Assembly (NCBI GenBank): GCA_030068075.1
Contig: CM057826.1
Span: 61,539,312 to 61,603,311, forward strand
Direction: 5' to 3'
DNA length: 64,000 nt
Source: Paguma larvata
Taxonomy: Eukaryota; Chordata; Mammalia; Carnivora; Viverridae
Part shown: positions 10,016-20,419 of the stretch, piece by piece
How positions within the stretch are numbered: the stretch's first letter is position 1
Layout of the letters: each line of letters starts with the position of its first letter
The notes under the pieces: generated by a model
What the model was told of the DNA's origin: nothing
Database searches by the model: none
What the model saw: the letters and a program-made list of their open reading frames with translations, nothing else
Program-made: the position numbers and the translations under genes

Positions 10016-10488
10016 GGAAAAATGGTAAGTGCCTGTTAACTCTGCAATCTTACAAAGTCTGGACGTTTATCAAGGTCTCAACTGCCTCTCCCACCACTTC
10101 TCCTCTTACGGCAATGCGGGACTTTTGTATTTTTTCCCTATGGACCTGATCCTCGGAAATCATTTCTATTGCACTGCTCTGCACGGTAAGGAGGCTTCGT
10201 CGTAAAGATTTCATCGGCTGCAACTTCGTGCCTCGTCTATTCCCAGCCACCATGTGTGTGCTCGCGTGCACTCCTGGGACCGCAAACATAGCTGTGTTCG
10301 GCGCCTCTCTGAGAAGAACGTCAGCCTGTTTAACACAAATCAACCCTCCGTGCTTTTCCCTCTCCATCTCCCTCTGTCGCAAATGCCATTTGCTTCTGGG
10401 TCCTTTTAACACACGTTCGTTGACCATCTACTGTCCCCGCTATCTGTCGAGTGCATGAAATACTGAGATTAAAACCAGACCCAGTCCC
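10016..10488. other. Single-copy DNA
   Basis: No gene is recognised. Overlapping 125-codon (minus) and 76-codon (plus) frames cover the same bases, which argues against either being real. Confidence 0.4.
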
Positions 10489-10722
10489 GGGGCGCCTGGG
10501 TGGCTCCGTCGGTTAAGCGTCCGACTTCGGCTCAGGTCATGATCTCACGGTTCATGGGTTCGAGCCCCGCGTCGGGCTCTGTGCTGACAGCTCAGAGCCT
10601 GGAGCCTGCTTCAGATTCTGGGTCTCGCTCTCTCTCTCTGCTCCTCCCCCGCTCGTGCCCTGTCTCTTTCAAAAATAAACATTAAAAAAAATAATAATAC
10701 AAAGAAAACAAAAAAAGAAAAA
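10489..10722 (+). mobile_element. Felid SINE, near consensus
   Basis: Starts GGGGCGCCTGGGTGGCTCCG. The A-box-like TGGCTCCGTCGG (10501-10512) and B-box-like GGTTCGAGCC (10557-10566) are intact. The A-rich tail has been interrupted by AAT and GAAA units. CAGACCCAGTCCC is duplicated exactly at 10476-10488 and 10723-10735. Confidence 0.96.
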
Positions 10723-10804
10723 CAGACCCAGTCCCTTTTCTGGAGGAGCCCCGTCTACTAGGCGAGATGGTTCCATAAAATAATCTGACCAACGTAAAAC
10801 ACCA

Positions 10805-11790
10805 GGAAGGTGTGCTATTGATTCATTTGCTCGTTCACCCACTCGTTCACCCACTCCTTTGCTCACACGATGGGAATATCTGAGCACGCAACGTGCAGGG
10901 CGATGGGGACCGGGAAACGAAAGAGACCTTGCTCGGCCAGAGCCCACACCGCGGTGGGGAAGACAGACAGCAAACAAGTGAACGAATGCCCCCGGCCATA
11001 TCTGACAGTAATATGCGCCATGAGAAAAAGAAAACTAGATGAGGAGAGAGAGGTGCTTGGTGTGGAGGGGAGAAGTGCCTGGTATGATGAGGATGGGCTT
11101 TACTGGGCAGATGGCCTTCGAGCTGAGGCTGAGCCAGAGAGCCGAGAAGGAGCCTCCGGGTCGCGACGGGGAGAACGCCCGAGGCAGAGGCACCACCAGT
11201 ACGAGGCCCCCGAGGGGCTCCGTGGGTTCCAGGAACACGAAGGCCAGTCAGCTGAGGGGCGGGCACGAGGAAAGAAGGGTAGGAAGTAAAGACGGAGAGG
11301 TGGAAAGGGGCCGAATGGAGCAGGCTGGGCCAGCTCCCAGACATCTGAATCGCATCTCAAGAGCAGGGCGGTGCCCACGGGAGGGTTGCAAGCGGAGGGG
11401 TACCTCAGGTTGTGGAGTCCGAGATCGGATTTAAGAAGCTAGTAGAGGATGCCGGGGTGCAGGTTGGCGGAGTCAATGTAGAAAGAAAAAGGGTTCAAAG
11501 TGGAAGTGGGGGGCAGAGCCAACAGGACTGGCAGATGGACGGGAGAGGATAGGGCAGGCAGAGGAGGGAGCCAAGGAGACAGTTTGCGTTGCGGGCTGGA
11601 TGGTGAGGCCACTTATTGGGATGGAAGAGGAAGCCACTGCTGCGGGGGGCAGGGCAGTGAGAATCGAGGTACATGTATTAGGAATCTGATAGTGAGGCAG
11701 TTGGATATCCAGGTTCCGAACTTAATGGAGTGCTCCGAGATGGGGGTATAAATGGCGGGTTGGGGCCACATGGCCCGTGGCCATGGGATG
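10805..11790 (-). mobile_element. Long L2 LINE 3' copy
   Basis: The + strand reads the L2 3' region in reverse for nearly 1 kb. It shows TTCACCCACTCCTTTGCTCA, TGGGGAAGACAGACAGC near 10956, AGTAATATGCGCCATGAG near 11008, TGGGCTTTACTGGGCAGATG near 11094, then GGATAGGGCAGGCAGAGG and GAGGCAGTTGGATATCCAGG at 11695. It is a long L2 3' span. CpG density is moderately high at 11130-11260. Confidence 0.65.
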
Positions 11791-12199
11791 GTGCTCTTGC
11801 CAAAGAGGAAGAATCAGTGTCTTCCGCTGGGGGAGTGGAGAGAAAGGCCCTCCACCTCTACATGAAGACTTTTGATCATAAGTGGCAGAAACCAGCCCTG
11901 GCCACGGAGGAGCTCGCAGGCTGAGAGTTGAGAAGGAAAGAACCCAGGCAGGGCCTGAAGCTCAGCAGCAGAAATTCAAGAACCGTCTTGGGATGTCTTG
12001 GCTCCAGCTGCCTTCCGTCCTCCTAAGACGCCATGGTAAGTGGACAGTCCCAGGAGCAAAGTCTGAAGGCCTCACATCTCGGTCACGGGGTGTGGTTGGG
12101 GGCACGCCTGCTTCCCCCGGGGACCTCTGGCATGCGGGAGGGGGGAGGGGAGCTCTCGAAGAAAACCCGGGCACTGTTACCGAAGAAGGGAGGAGGACC
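11791..12199. other. Single-copy G-rich DNA
   Basis: No gene or repeat is recognised. Overlapping frames on both strands at 11882-12280 have no recognisable content. Confidence 0.35.
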
Positions 12200-12480
12200 C
12201 GGGGCAGACGCTGTACCTGGCCTGCCCGGAATCTCCTGCTCATCTTGCACCACCCAGCTCAAAGGTCAGATGCTCTCTGAAGATGTCTTTGACCTTCACA
12301 AGCGAATGTACATGCTCCTCCTCTCTGCTCCCACTCTCCAAATTGAAAACACCGTGGGCCTGTCTATCCACACCTGCGATCGACTGTGATCACGCCAAGG
12401 TCAGAAACGCACTCCTATTCATCAGCGAAACCCCAGCCGCTCACACGCACGGCCTGGCACATAATTGGGATTCGGTACGG
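12200..12480 (+). mobile_element. L2 LINE 3' fragment
   Basis: CCACCCAGCTCAAAGGTCAG, TCTCTGAAGATGTCTTTGACC and, at the end, CACGGCCTGGCACATAATTGG match the L2 3' UTR (amino-acid-free part) in order. Confidence 0.6.
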
Positions 12481-12539
12481 AATCAGCCGCTTTGAAAGTG
12501 GTCCCATCTGTCACCGAGAATCCGGATCACGGCCCTGAA

Positions 12540-12930
12540 ACTTTTTAAATGTGTCATTCTGCATTCATTTGGAAGTCCGGGCTGAGTTGAGTGACAAATT
12601 ACAGAGATCTCTCCCAAATGTCTTTCAAGTCACACAGCCAAATCAGTTCAGCAAATTATATGTAATCAACGAGGAAATCGATAAGTACTGCAAGTGCATT
12701 AAAGAGTTTAGCAGATTCATTATGTATTTAGCACATTCAGTCCAATCTGCAAGAAGTTCAGAGAAAAACAGGCCTTGGCATGTAAACACCGCCTCTGATT
12801 GCCTCTTCGGAGAGCCCCGCTGCTCCGCCTGCAGAGGTTAGGGCAGATCAGGAGCCTCGCTGCCTCCCCGCCCCCTCCAGCCCGGGACAGTCCCAGTGAC
12901 TCAGGAGTCTCGCCTCCAAAGGCGGTGACC
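12540..12930. promoter_or_regulatory. Candidate conserved non-coding block
   Basis: This non-repetitive stretch of about 390 bp changes from AT-rich to GC-rich and carries several good factor-like motifs: ATCGAT (12677-12682, with GATAAG overlapping), TGTAAACA (forkhead consensus, 12781-12788) and TGACTCA (AP-1, 12897-12903). A 96-codon frame at 12551-12841 spans it without recognised homology. The regulatory reading is inference; single motifs occur often by chance. Confidence 0.3.
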
Positions 12931-13084
12931 GGGATCTCACAGGCTTGGAAATTCAAGGGGAGATGAAAGAAAGGAGGGAAGGAGGGGGCGGGGGAGAAAT
13001 CGGGAAAGTATTAAACCCCTTGGGATTTTTGGCCTTTCCTTCAATATCTCAGCAGCCTCATGCCTCTGAAAGGTGGCCATTTCC

Positions 13085-13400
13085 TAATTTATTTAATGAA
13101 CCTCGTCTGAACATTTGCTACGTGCCAGGTCACAGGCCAACCGTAATCAGACCTGGACCTGCCTTCAAGCAACTCGCGGTCTGGTGGGGGCGACAGATGA
13201 CAACGGCGGCCCAAGTGGAGGCCCTGACCCTCTCTGCCCGACGAGGCAGAGGAGGGGACGTTTGGTCAGGGTGCTGGCGAATGATCAAGGTGCGTGAGGG
13301 TAGCATTTCACAGGGGACGAGCATCCTCAAGGGTGCAGAGGCAAAGCAATGCATTTGGGGAATGACAAGTAGGTTGAGGTCACCAGAGCATTAAGTACAG
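13085..13400 (-). mobile_element. L2 LINE 3' fragment
   Basis: AACATTTGCTACGTGCCAGG, then GCCTTCAAGCAACTCGCGG and GGGGGCGACAGATGAC match the reversed L2 3' end (the CCAGGCACTG and GGAGCTTAC landmarks), followed by a diverged body. Confidence 0.6.
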
Positions 13401-14584
13401 GAGAGGACAGCATGGCCAATGCCTCTTGCACACAAGCTCCAGTCCTTCTGGGGCAAATTCAGCCATGGCACCCGGGGAAAGGGAGGGATTTGTCCAGGAT
13501 CACCGGACAGAGGTAGAGGCTGAATGTGGCCTTTGGGAATTCCCCTCTTCCACAGGTGCCTCTGCTACCTCTGGCCACAAATCTTTCCATGCTCCAGTTT
13601 CTGAGTTGAGCTGAGAACGGGCATCAGTTGGGGAAATCACAGCCCACACAGCCCTCATGACTTCCCCCTGTCGATGAGGAAAAACTGACATCAGTAAAAG
13701 AATACCTCACACTGGCAAGGGCGTAGCAGGGGCACCTGCAGCAGTTGTTGCTCGGTGGCAGACATTACTAATCAATCCCTGCACTCTTTCCCACTCCTTT
13801 CTTAACCCAGCGCTCCAGGCAGCCAATTGGAAAACAGTCATCACGTAGGTGAAAGCCGCGGGCCTCTTTCCGCACAAGCATTTAACTACTGGCCGTTACC
13901 ATGGGTCAAGCTGTAAGGAGTGAAACAAAGAGAAAAGAGCAAATATCAAGCACAACTTATAAGAAGCCAAAGAAGATCCGAAAGAGTGACCAAACTGATT
14001 ATCAAGCAGTGATTCAACCACCTAACAGCAAAAACAGGCTGCAAGTTTAGAAGCTGCTGGTATATTAGGCCCTCTATCACACCTTCAGCAAGAGAACACC
14101 AACTCAAGTTGACTGTAGCGGGGAAAAAAAAAAAAAAGGAAACCCACTGGCAAATTAATCCCGGAACGGACTGACTTTGAGCTGTACTGGATCCAGAGGC
14201 TTCCCGGATGTCATCTGACATTTTCACGGCTTCTCTTCTCTCGAGCTTGCTTCTCCCCACACTGCCTCTCTTCCCAGGCAGAATTATCCTTTGTGGGGAC
14301 AAGCTGGCCACCAGCCTATATCCCCACAGCTTCCAGCCAAGGAGGAGAATGTCTTTCCCTTTGGTTTCAACCAGAATCCTGGTCCCGGCCGCACCGGCTA
14401 CATCTCGCTCACGTGCTGCGGGCCGGAGGGGGGGTTGCCCACCCACGCCACGAGCCTGCACCTGTGGAGGGCTCCTCCCAGGAAAGGGGAAGTCAAGATC
14501 GCAGGGCAGGAAATAGATAACATGAAAGCCAATAGCATTTAGATCACATAAAAATCGCTATCTGTTACAATAATGACTGGCCAC
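13401..14584. other. Mostly single-copy DNA
   Basis: A possible MIR trace lies at about 13450-13520 (GATTTGTCCAGGATCACCGG). An A run lies at 14123-14137. A 171-codon minus-strand frame (13946-14461) crosses the A run and is matched by plus-strand frames; I see no recognisable protein. Confidence 0.4.
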
Positions 14585-14690
14585 TTTATGGGGGAGGCGG
14601 CAGAGCCTCAGAGAGGGGAGCAGCTTGCCCAGAGCGGAGTGAAGAGTAGAGAGAGCCTAGTGTGACTTGTTCTCTCCTCCATGCTTGCTG
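14585..14690 (+). mobile_element. MIR SINE fragment
   Basis: GGCAGAGCCTCAGAGAGGGG followed by AGCAGCTTGCCCAGAGC matches the MIR centre in the forward direction. Confidence 0.5.
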
Positions 14691-14874
14691 TCTTCCTCTC
14701 CACACTACCCCCAACCTAAATAAAATAGCAATCAAGAGAAGAACCCTCTCTCGGCAGCCCCGATTTAGCTTTGCGGGCAGGTGACGCCCCAGGTTGCCTC
14801 GAGCTGCTTTTCAGGGCAGAGCCCTGCAGGAGCCAGCAGCCTCCTGATTCAAGAGCGTCTACTGATTCCCGACC

Positions 14875-15053
14875 TGTCCTGGACAGCCAAGGGGAACAGA
14901 TTCCTGGCCCATGCTCCTACCTGCAGAGCTCCAGAGACCTTGGGCCCTTCCTAGAGAGTTCTAGAACATGCCCTAGGAGTCAACAGTTTAAACAGACTCC
15001 CCAGGTGATGCCAGTGCAGGAGGCCTCTGTCCCCCACTTTGAGAAACTCTGCT
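14875..15053 (+). mobile_element. MER5-like hAT fragment
   Basis: The right half, AACAGTTTAAACAGACTCCC, CCAGGTGATGCCAGTGCAGG and CTTTGAGAAACTCTGC, follows the MER5 end (gap-free order of the CCAGGTGAT and TTTGAGAA landmarks). The left half is weaker. Confidence 0.55.
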
Positions 15054-15059
15054 AACATG

Positions 15060-15566
15060 GGGTTTGGAGTCCAATAAACGCAAACTTCAGTAGATGCTCA
15101 GCGAGGAGCAGCTCAAGGCTCTGACAGCTGGCCCTAATCTTGCAAGTGTCACCAAGTGCCAATGCAGATTAATTAGCATCTGTAATAGACAGGTTTGGGG
15201 GTACATGCCTGGACCATGCCTCAGTGTGGGGAACCGCCCCGCGGCCCCCACACGCTCCACCAGCGGCAGCACTGACTGGGCCAGGAGGGGATAAGAACTC
15301 CAAGGACAGCTCTCGTGGAAGCAGGTGATCCGGGCTCATCAGTTCCTCCCTTAAAAAGGCTACAGTTCAAAGTCACAAGCCCTGAACACAACCCGGAGAG
15401 GTGGGGCAAATTGGAGGGCAAGGTTCTATCTAAAGGAGAAATCTTTCAAAGGTTCCCATGTGGATGTGAGCCCAGGGCTGTCAGACCTTCTGATTATTTA
15501 AGAGAATCCAGAAATCCGGGCTTTTGCTTTAATGTCAAATCTTGTAACATTTAAATTACGGATCAT
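15060..15566. other. Single-copy DNA with homeodomain-type motif
   Basis: No repeat or gene is recognised. TTAATTAG, a typical homeodomain binding core, is at 15169-15176, within a sequence free of evident repeats. Confidence 0.35.
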
Positions 15567-15799
15567 GTTGTTTTTTTTTTTTTCCTGATGTTTTTATTTT
15601 TGAGAGAGAGAGAGAGAGAGAGCGAGAGAGAACACGAGGCGGGGAGGGGCAGAGAGTGAAGGAGACACAGAATCCAAAGCAGGCTCCAAGCTCCAAGCTG
15701 TCAGCACGGAGCCTGACACGGGGCTCGAACTCACTAACCGTGAGATCACAACCTGAGCTGAAGTCGGACGCTCAACCGACTGAGCCACCCAGGTGCCCC
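15567..15799 (-). mobile_element. Felid SINE
   Basis: Reverse copy with a long T run and GA run at left. It has a small internal repeat of GCTCCAAGCTCCAAGC where the consensus has GGCTCCAGGCTCTGAGC. GGATCAT flanks it at 15560-15566 and 15800-15806. Confidence 0.94.
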
Positions 15800-15879
15800 G
15801 GATCATATTTTTAAAAATTCAAAATTGTCAAGGCCAACCAAAATACATCTGCAGGTTGGATTCCAACCATGGTCTCAGT

Positions 15880-16290
15880 ACCTAATTTTGATACAATCAG
15901 TTTTATTTCCCAGCCTCCTTTGCATTTAGGTATGGCCATGTGACTAAGTTTTGGCCAACTGAAGCACCGTGTGGTCAGCAGGAGCGTTGTGTGGGACTAC
16001 CTGGGAGTTTTCTTATAAGGGAGGAAGCCTTTCTTCCCTTCCTCCTTCCTGATGCCACCATGGAAGTGATCGTTGGAGCGTCAGCAATCAGCCTAGACAC
16101 TGAGGTGACTTTGAGGTTGAAAGCATGCTGAAGGTGACAGAGTAGAAAAATAGAAGGAATCTGAGTCCTTTATGACATTGAAAAGTTGTCATACTAGTCC
16201 TAAGCTTTTAACCTCTCTACTCCTTTTATAGGAGACAAAGAAACTGCTGCTTAATTTTGTTATGTGCAGCCACACTGAATCTCCCACCCA
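15880..16290. mobile_element. Unassigned ancient LTR/MER-like repeat
   Basis: TTTCCCAGCCTCCTTTGCAT, GGCCATGTGACTAAGTTTTGG and the later GAAGGAATCTGAGTCC are phrases I recognise from a common mammalian fossil repeat, but I am not sure of its family. A similar phrase (TTGGCCATGTGAGTTGCTT) occurs at about 30388. No coding capacity is seen. Confidence 0.4.
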
Positions 16291-16825
16291 CTTGCTAGTT
16301 TCAACAAGACCTAGCCATTCTGCCTACCCTTGGGTTTCCTAAGAGGACCCCGGATATTTCTAGCAAAACTTTCTGTAACCGGACTAGTTTGGATGGGATT
16401 TTGTCCCCTGCAAACCAAACATAGGCTGTTGCTTTTCTATCCATCCCGCCCCCATTCTTTACTCATCACAAACTACAGTAGCCATCATTTTCAAATTAAA
16501 TTGTTAAAGGATCTTTAAAAAAAAAAAAGTAAAATCATGACTGTTACACAAATACAAAATGAGCACATGTCAATGATATGATGAAGCTCATTAATACTGA
16601 GGGAAATAGGAAAATCGAGAGTTCCAGAAGAATTCAAGAGTTCAGTCCTTGGACAGCTTCTTCGCTATGGGCACACCCTGGACCACGGAGCGCTCAGCTG
16701 GACTCACGGCTTCGAATGTCATCTGTGTCTTTCAACTCTCAAGCTCACATCTTCAGAGCACCGTCCTGAACTCCAGCCTAGCAAGTCTAACCCCTACTCA
16801 ATGTCTCTGCTTGGTCATCTACTAG
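16291..16825. other. Single-copy DNA
   Basis: No gene is recognised. An A run sits at 16516-16527. The right part may already be the upstream, highly diverged end of the L2 copy that follows. Confidence 0.35.
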
Positions 16826-16829
16826 ACAC

Positions 16830-17770
16830 ACTCGGTTGGCCTTGAACCGAACTCAGATCTTCCCTCGAAGCTCTGTTCTAACCCGCAGCCTTCCCGTCTC
16901 CCTGCGGCCTCCTTCCATCAGCTCTGCCGGGACCTCGGAGTCGATGCCTGCCTTCCCGAGCCTTCACATTCCACGTCCTAGCCACAGAAAATCCTGTCGC
17001 CTCTACCGAACGTATCCAAGAGTCCAGGACTTCTCGCCCTTGCTTCAGGTCACCACCTTCTCTGACTCGGATCTGCAGCCACTTCTCAGAGGCCCCCCGG
17101 CTACCGCTGCCTCTGTTCCGGCAGAGCCTTTCCCAACACGGTGCCCACGGTGAGCGTTTTCAAGCATAAGTCTGATCCGTGGCCTTTCTCTGCTTAAAAA
17201 CTCCCAGCGGCTCTCGCCACACTCCCGGAAAAGCCTTCGTTCGGAGTCAGGACCTACCAGGACTTTGGGGTCCAGCCCACTGGCCTTTCTGTGCCCCTGT
17301 CTGCCACACCCCCCTTGCCCACGAGGCTCCTGCCTCCTGACTGCCCAGCCGTCGCTCCAACAAGCCGGCGCCGCCCCCTTTGAAGGACTCTGCTCTAGAC
17401 CTGTGTCTGCCGTCAGGGATGACCTGCCCTGATGTCTCCCGGCTATGGCTTCACCTTCAACTTGTGGCTAAAACGTCTCTTTCCCTGACCACCTGTTGAA
17501 GGGAGGAAACCACGCGGTCTCGCCTGCCCCTCACCCTCCTGATCCTCCAACCCTGCTCTTTCTGTTCTTTTCCCACGGCTTCATCGTCTGCTAAAATTCT
17601 CTATAAAGCCCTCCTTTATCGTGGGCTTTCTTGGTTTGTGGTCTGTATTCCCCAAGCAGAATGTAAGTGCCACCGGGGCAGGGATCTTTATCTGTTCTAT
17701 TCATAGATTGATCTCAACTGCCTCTAACAGAGCCTGGCACATAGTAGTTGCTCAAAAGATAGTCATCTTT
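16830..17770 (+). mobile_element. Long L2 LINE 3' copy, about 940 bp
   Basis: Landmarks in order are TTAAAAACTCCCAGCGGCTC near 17195, GAATGTAAGTGCCACCGGGG at about 17659 with GCAGGGATCTTTATCTG, and AGAGCCTGGCACATAGTAG at about 17730 followed by TTGCTCAAAAGA. This is the complete order of the L2 3' end on the + strand and one of the longest such copies in the window. Confidence 0.75.
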
Positions 17771-18020
17771 GAATTGTTCTGTGCCAGGCACCGAGTGGGC
17801 CACCTTACACGGCGATTTCATATACTCTCAACACTCCTGTGAGTAATTAATTGCTCAAGCAGGAAGGCAAGGCGCCGTGAGGAGGAGGGACTCGCCCAAG
17901 GACACAGAGAAGCTGGGCAGAAGCTGCCCCGAGCGTGGCTGAAGTCCTGGGCGCAGATGCTGCCACCCTGCACACGGGGCCCGATCCCAAGTCCCGAGGG
18001 CCCTGGATGCCCAGACGATA
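17771..18020 (+). mobile_element. MIR SINE
   Basis: TGTGCCAGGCACCGAGTGGG, TCAACACTCCTGTGAG, then AAGGACACAGAGAAGCTGGG follows MIR from its conserved core to the 3' part. Confidence 0.65.
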
Positions 18021-18039
18021 AGGCCGGACCTGGTCTAGG

Positions 18040-18190
18040 CCAGTGGCTCGCACCCTCCAGCGGGCATTGAGATCACCTGGGAAGCTTGCTGCACCCAGAT
18101 TTCTGGGTACCGCCCCCGAGTCTCTGAGTCAGTGGATCTGGGGCGGGGCCAAGAACCCGCTCTTCTGAGAGTTCCCAGATGCCGCTGCTA
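18040..18190 (+). mobile_element. MER5A hAT element
   Basis: GGCATTGAGATCACCTGGGA, AGCTTGCTGCACCCAGAT, GTCTCTGAGTCAGTGGATC, TGGGGCGGGGCCAAGAACCC is the MER5A order. It is non-autonomous, with decayed ends. Confidence 0.7.
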
Positions 18191-18268
18191 CAGCTGGTCG
18201 GGCACTTCACCCAGAGAGGGAGTGGGGAACGGCTGAGGGCGTTCGTCAGGAGAGGCAGAGTCCTATTT

Positions 18269-18497
18269 TCTTTTTCTTTTCTTTTTTAAAGTATATTTAT
18301 TTATTTTGAGAGAGAGAGAGAGAGAGCGCGCGCGCACGCATGCACATAAGTGGCGGAGGGGCGGGGAGCCAATCCCAGGCGGGCTCCACGCTGTCCATGC
18401 AGAGCCCGACTCGGACCCGAGCTCACATGAACCGTGAGATCAGGACCTGAGCCAAAATCAAGAGTTGGGAGCTTAACTGTGAGCCACCCTGGTGCCC
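18269..18497 (-). mobile_element. Felid SINE, diverged, with GC dinucleotide run
   Basis: Reverse copy. The GA run is followed by a CG/CA run (GCGCGCGCGCACGCATGCAC, 18326-18345), unlike the other copies. GGCAGAGTCCTATTT (18254-18268) recurs with one change at 18498-18512, so the duplication is well preserved although the element itself is diverged. Confidence 0.94.
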
Positions 18498-18499
18498 GG

Positions 18500-19320
18500 C
18501 AGGGTCCTATTTCCTTTGGAGAGGGCCGCCTGCAGGCCGGATGGCAAGGAGGAGCCCTGGCAGGGGCAAGACCAGGCTGCAGCCCGGGGAACAGGGCAGA
18601 GGGCGGCAGGCCCACGAGGAGCTCAGGGGCATCCCCACGTCCCCTGGGGCCCTCTTCCTGGCCCAGCAGCCGCGGCCCTCTCTTCCAGCTGATTAGCACG
18701 TCTCCTCGGCGGGAGATGCAGGCCTCCTGACTCCTCGCTCACTTGAAATTTTAATTATCTGCAGCAGCCTGATTTCCAGAGCCACCCCCACTAGGGGCGG
18801 ATATGAGGCAAGCCAAATAGCTCCGAAATGTATGATGTCAGCAAAAAAGCCATCGCGGTCTCCTTGGCAACGCCTTGGGGCCTTTGAATCCGGGGACCTC
18901 TCTCTTCCCGGGGGGCTGCAAGCAGGGGAGGAGTGTGCGCCGGCAGGGGCCTTGGCCAAACCCCCAGGCTCACTTTCCTCACCGGTCAAGTCCGTTACCC
19001 AAGAACTACCCGGCAGCCCCAGGCCCTGGATGCCGGGGAAGGAGGGGAATGAGATGGGCCTTCCCTGCTGGGATGGAAGGGCCAGCCTCACGCGCCCTCC
19101 CAAGGTGTGAAGTGCGCGCTGCTGACAGCCTGCATTTTAACAGGCGTGCATTTATTACCGACGAAGGAGAAAAACGGATAACTAGCGTATCCAATCCGGG
19201 TCACTCTGGAGAATTATTTCGTAGAGAGGGGCTACCCTTCAGTCTTTTTAAAGTGAGCGGGTCACGAGAAAATGTTCCCTAAACAGTGTGTATCCAGCAA
19301 GTGTATAATGCTGACTCCCT
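18500..19320. promoter_or_regulatory. Candidate regulatory block in non-repetitive DNA
   Basis: I recognise no repeat. Motifs include TTAATTATCT (18751-18760), TGATGTCAGCA (18833-18843, MAF/NRL- or CRE-like) and GTCTCCTTGGCAAC (18858-18871), an RFX X-box-like pair whose right half GGCAAC is perfect. Several open frames on both strands (up to 136 codons) overlap and are probably shadows. The regulatory reading is inference. Confidence 0.3.
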
Positions 19321-19904
19321 GTTTTGGGGTTAATTCATTAGCACCTTGTAAGCAGGGAGCCTCCCACCCTGGAGGGTGGAGGGAGTGAAGCGGGAGATGC
19401 CAGCGACAGTGAGGACATGTGTCCTAGAGGACATACCGTGGCCACAGTGAGTCTTCAGTCGCACAGAGATTGATGTAACTGGGACACATCCGGACCCGTG
19501 GTTCCCAATCTGCTTACACACATGCCCCCTTTTTCATAATAATCAGTTCAAAGCGAATCAGAAGAATGTATAACTTCCAAATCCAATCTGTGCTGTCACA
19601 GAGAATTATCTATTGGGGTCAAGCTAAATGGGTTTGGTTTTTAAAAGTGTTCCTTACTCTCCTGAAAGTCTAGATAATATAACATACATACACACATGGT
19701 TTACATGTACATGTATACCCAGACATATATACCTGAAATCTCCCACCCATAGTATAAAAGAAAATAATTCGTAATACGAGAATGCATATTTCAATATGTA
19801 AGCACTCTGACAAGACTATATTAGAAGACACAGTGAAATAATCCAACAGCCAGACCCTGGCTCCTATTTATAATATATAAATATGGATTAAAGAGGAACA
19901 AGAT
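19321..19904. other. Single-copy AT-rich DNA
   Basis: No gene is recognised. An imperfect ACAT/ATAC-rich patch lies at 19680-19735. Confidence 0.4.
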
Positions 19905-19905
19905 G

Positions 19906-20113
19906 GGGGCACCTGGGTGGCTCAGTTGGTTGAGTGTCTGACTTCTGCTCAGGTCAGGATCTCACAGTCTTTGAGTTCGACTCCCACATCTGTGCTGACA
20001 GCACAGAGCCTGGAACCCCCTTCGGATTCTGTGTCTCCCTCTCTCTGCCCCTCCCCTGCTCATGCTCTGTCTCTCTCTCTCTCTCAAAAAAATAAATAAA
20101 CACTAAAAAGTAT
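19906..20113 (+). mobile_element. Felid SINE, internally deleted
   Basis: Forward copy beginning GGGGCACCTGGGTGGCTCAG. It lacks part of the middle (CCCACATCTGTGCTGACAGC replaces a longer consensus stretch). AAAGAGGAACAAGATG (19890-19905) is duplicated with one change at 20114-20129. Confidence 0.95.
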
Positions 20114-20205
20114 AAAGAGGGACAAGATGTTCAGATGACTGATAGAGGCAGAAGAAATGCCTTCACTTCATAAGAAGTGCAACTTCCACTAAAAACCAGT
20201 GTCAT

Positions 20206-20419
20206 GGGGCACCTGGGTGGCTCAGTCGGTTGAGCGTACAACTTCAGCTCAGGTCATGATCTCACAATTCATGAGTTCAACCCCTGCGTCAGGCTCTGTG
20301 CCGACAGCTCAGAGCCTGGAACCTGCTTTGGATTCTGTGTCTCCCTCTTTCTCTGTCCCTCCCCTGCTTGCACTCTGTCTCTCTTGCAAAAATAAATAAA
20401 CATTAACAAAATTTTTTTA
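20206..20419 (+). mobile_element. Felid SINE
   Basis: Forward copy, same strand as the element 100 bp upstream, with an AAATAAATAAACATTAACAAAA tail. I see no clear target-site duplication. Confidence 0.94.

Noticed and set aside
12551..12841. 96-codon + frame over the candidate regulatory block, considered as an exon
   Set aside because: No recognised homology and no clear splice acceptor and donor pair; kept only as a possible non-coding element.
13946..14461. 171-codon minus frame
   Set aside because: Encodes a Phe run from an A-tract complement, overlaps + frames, no known protein.
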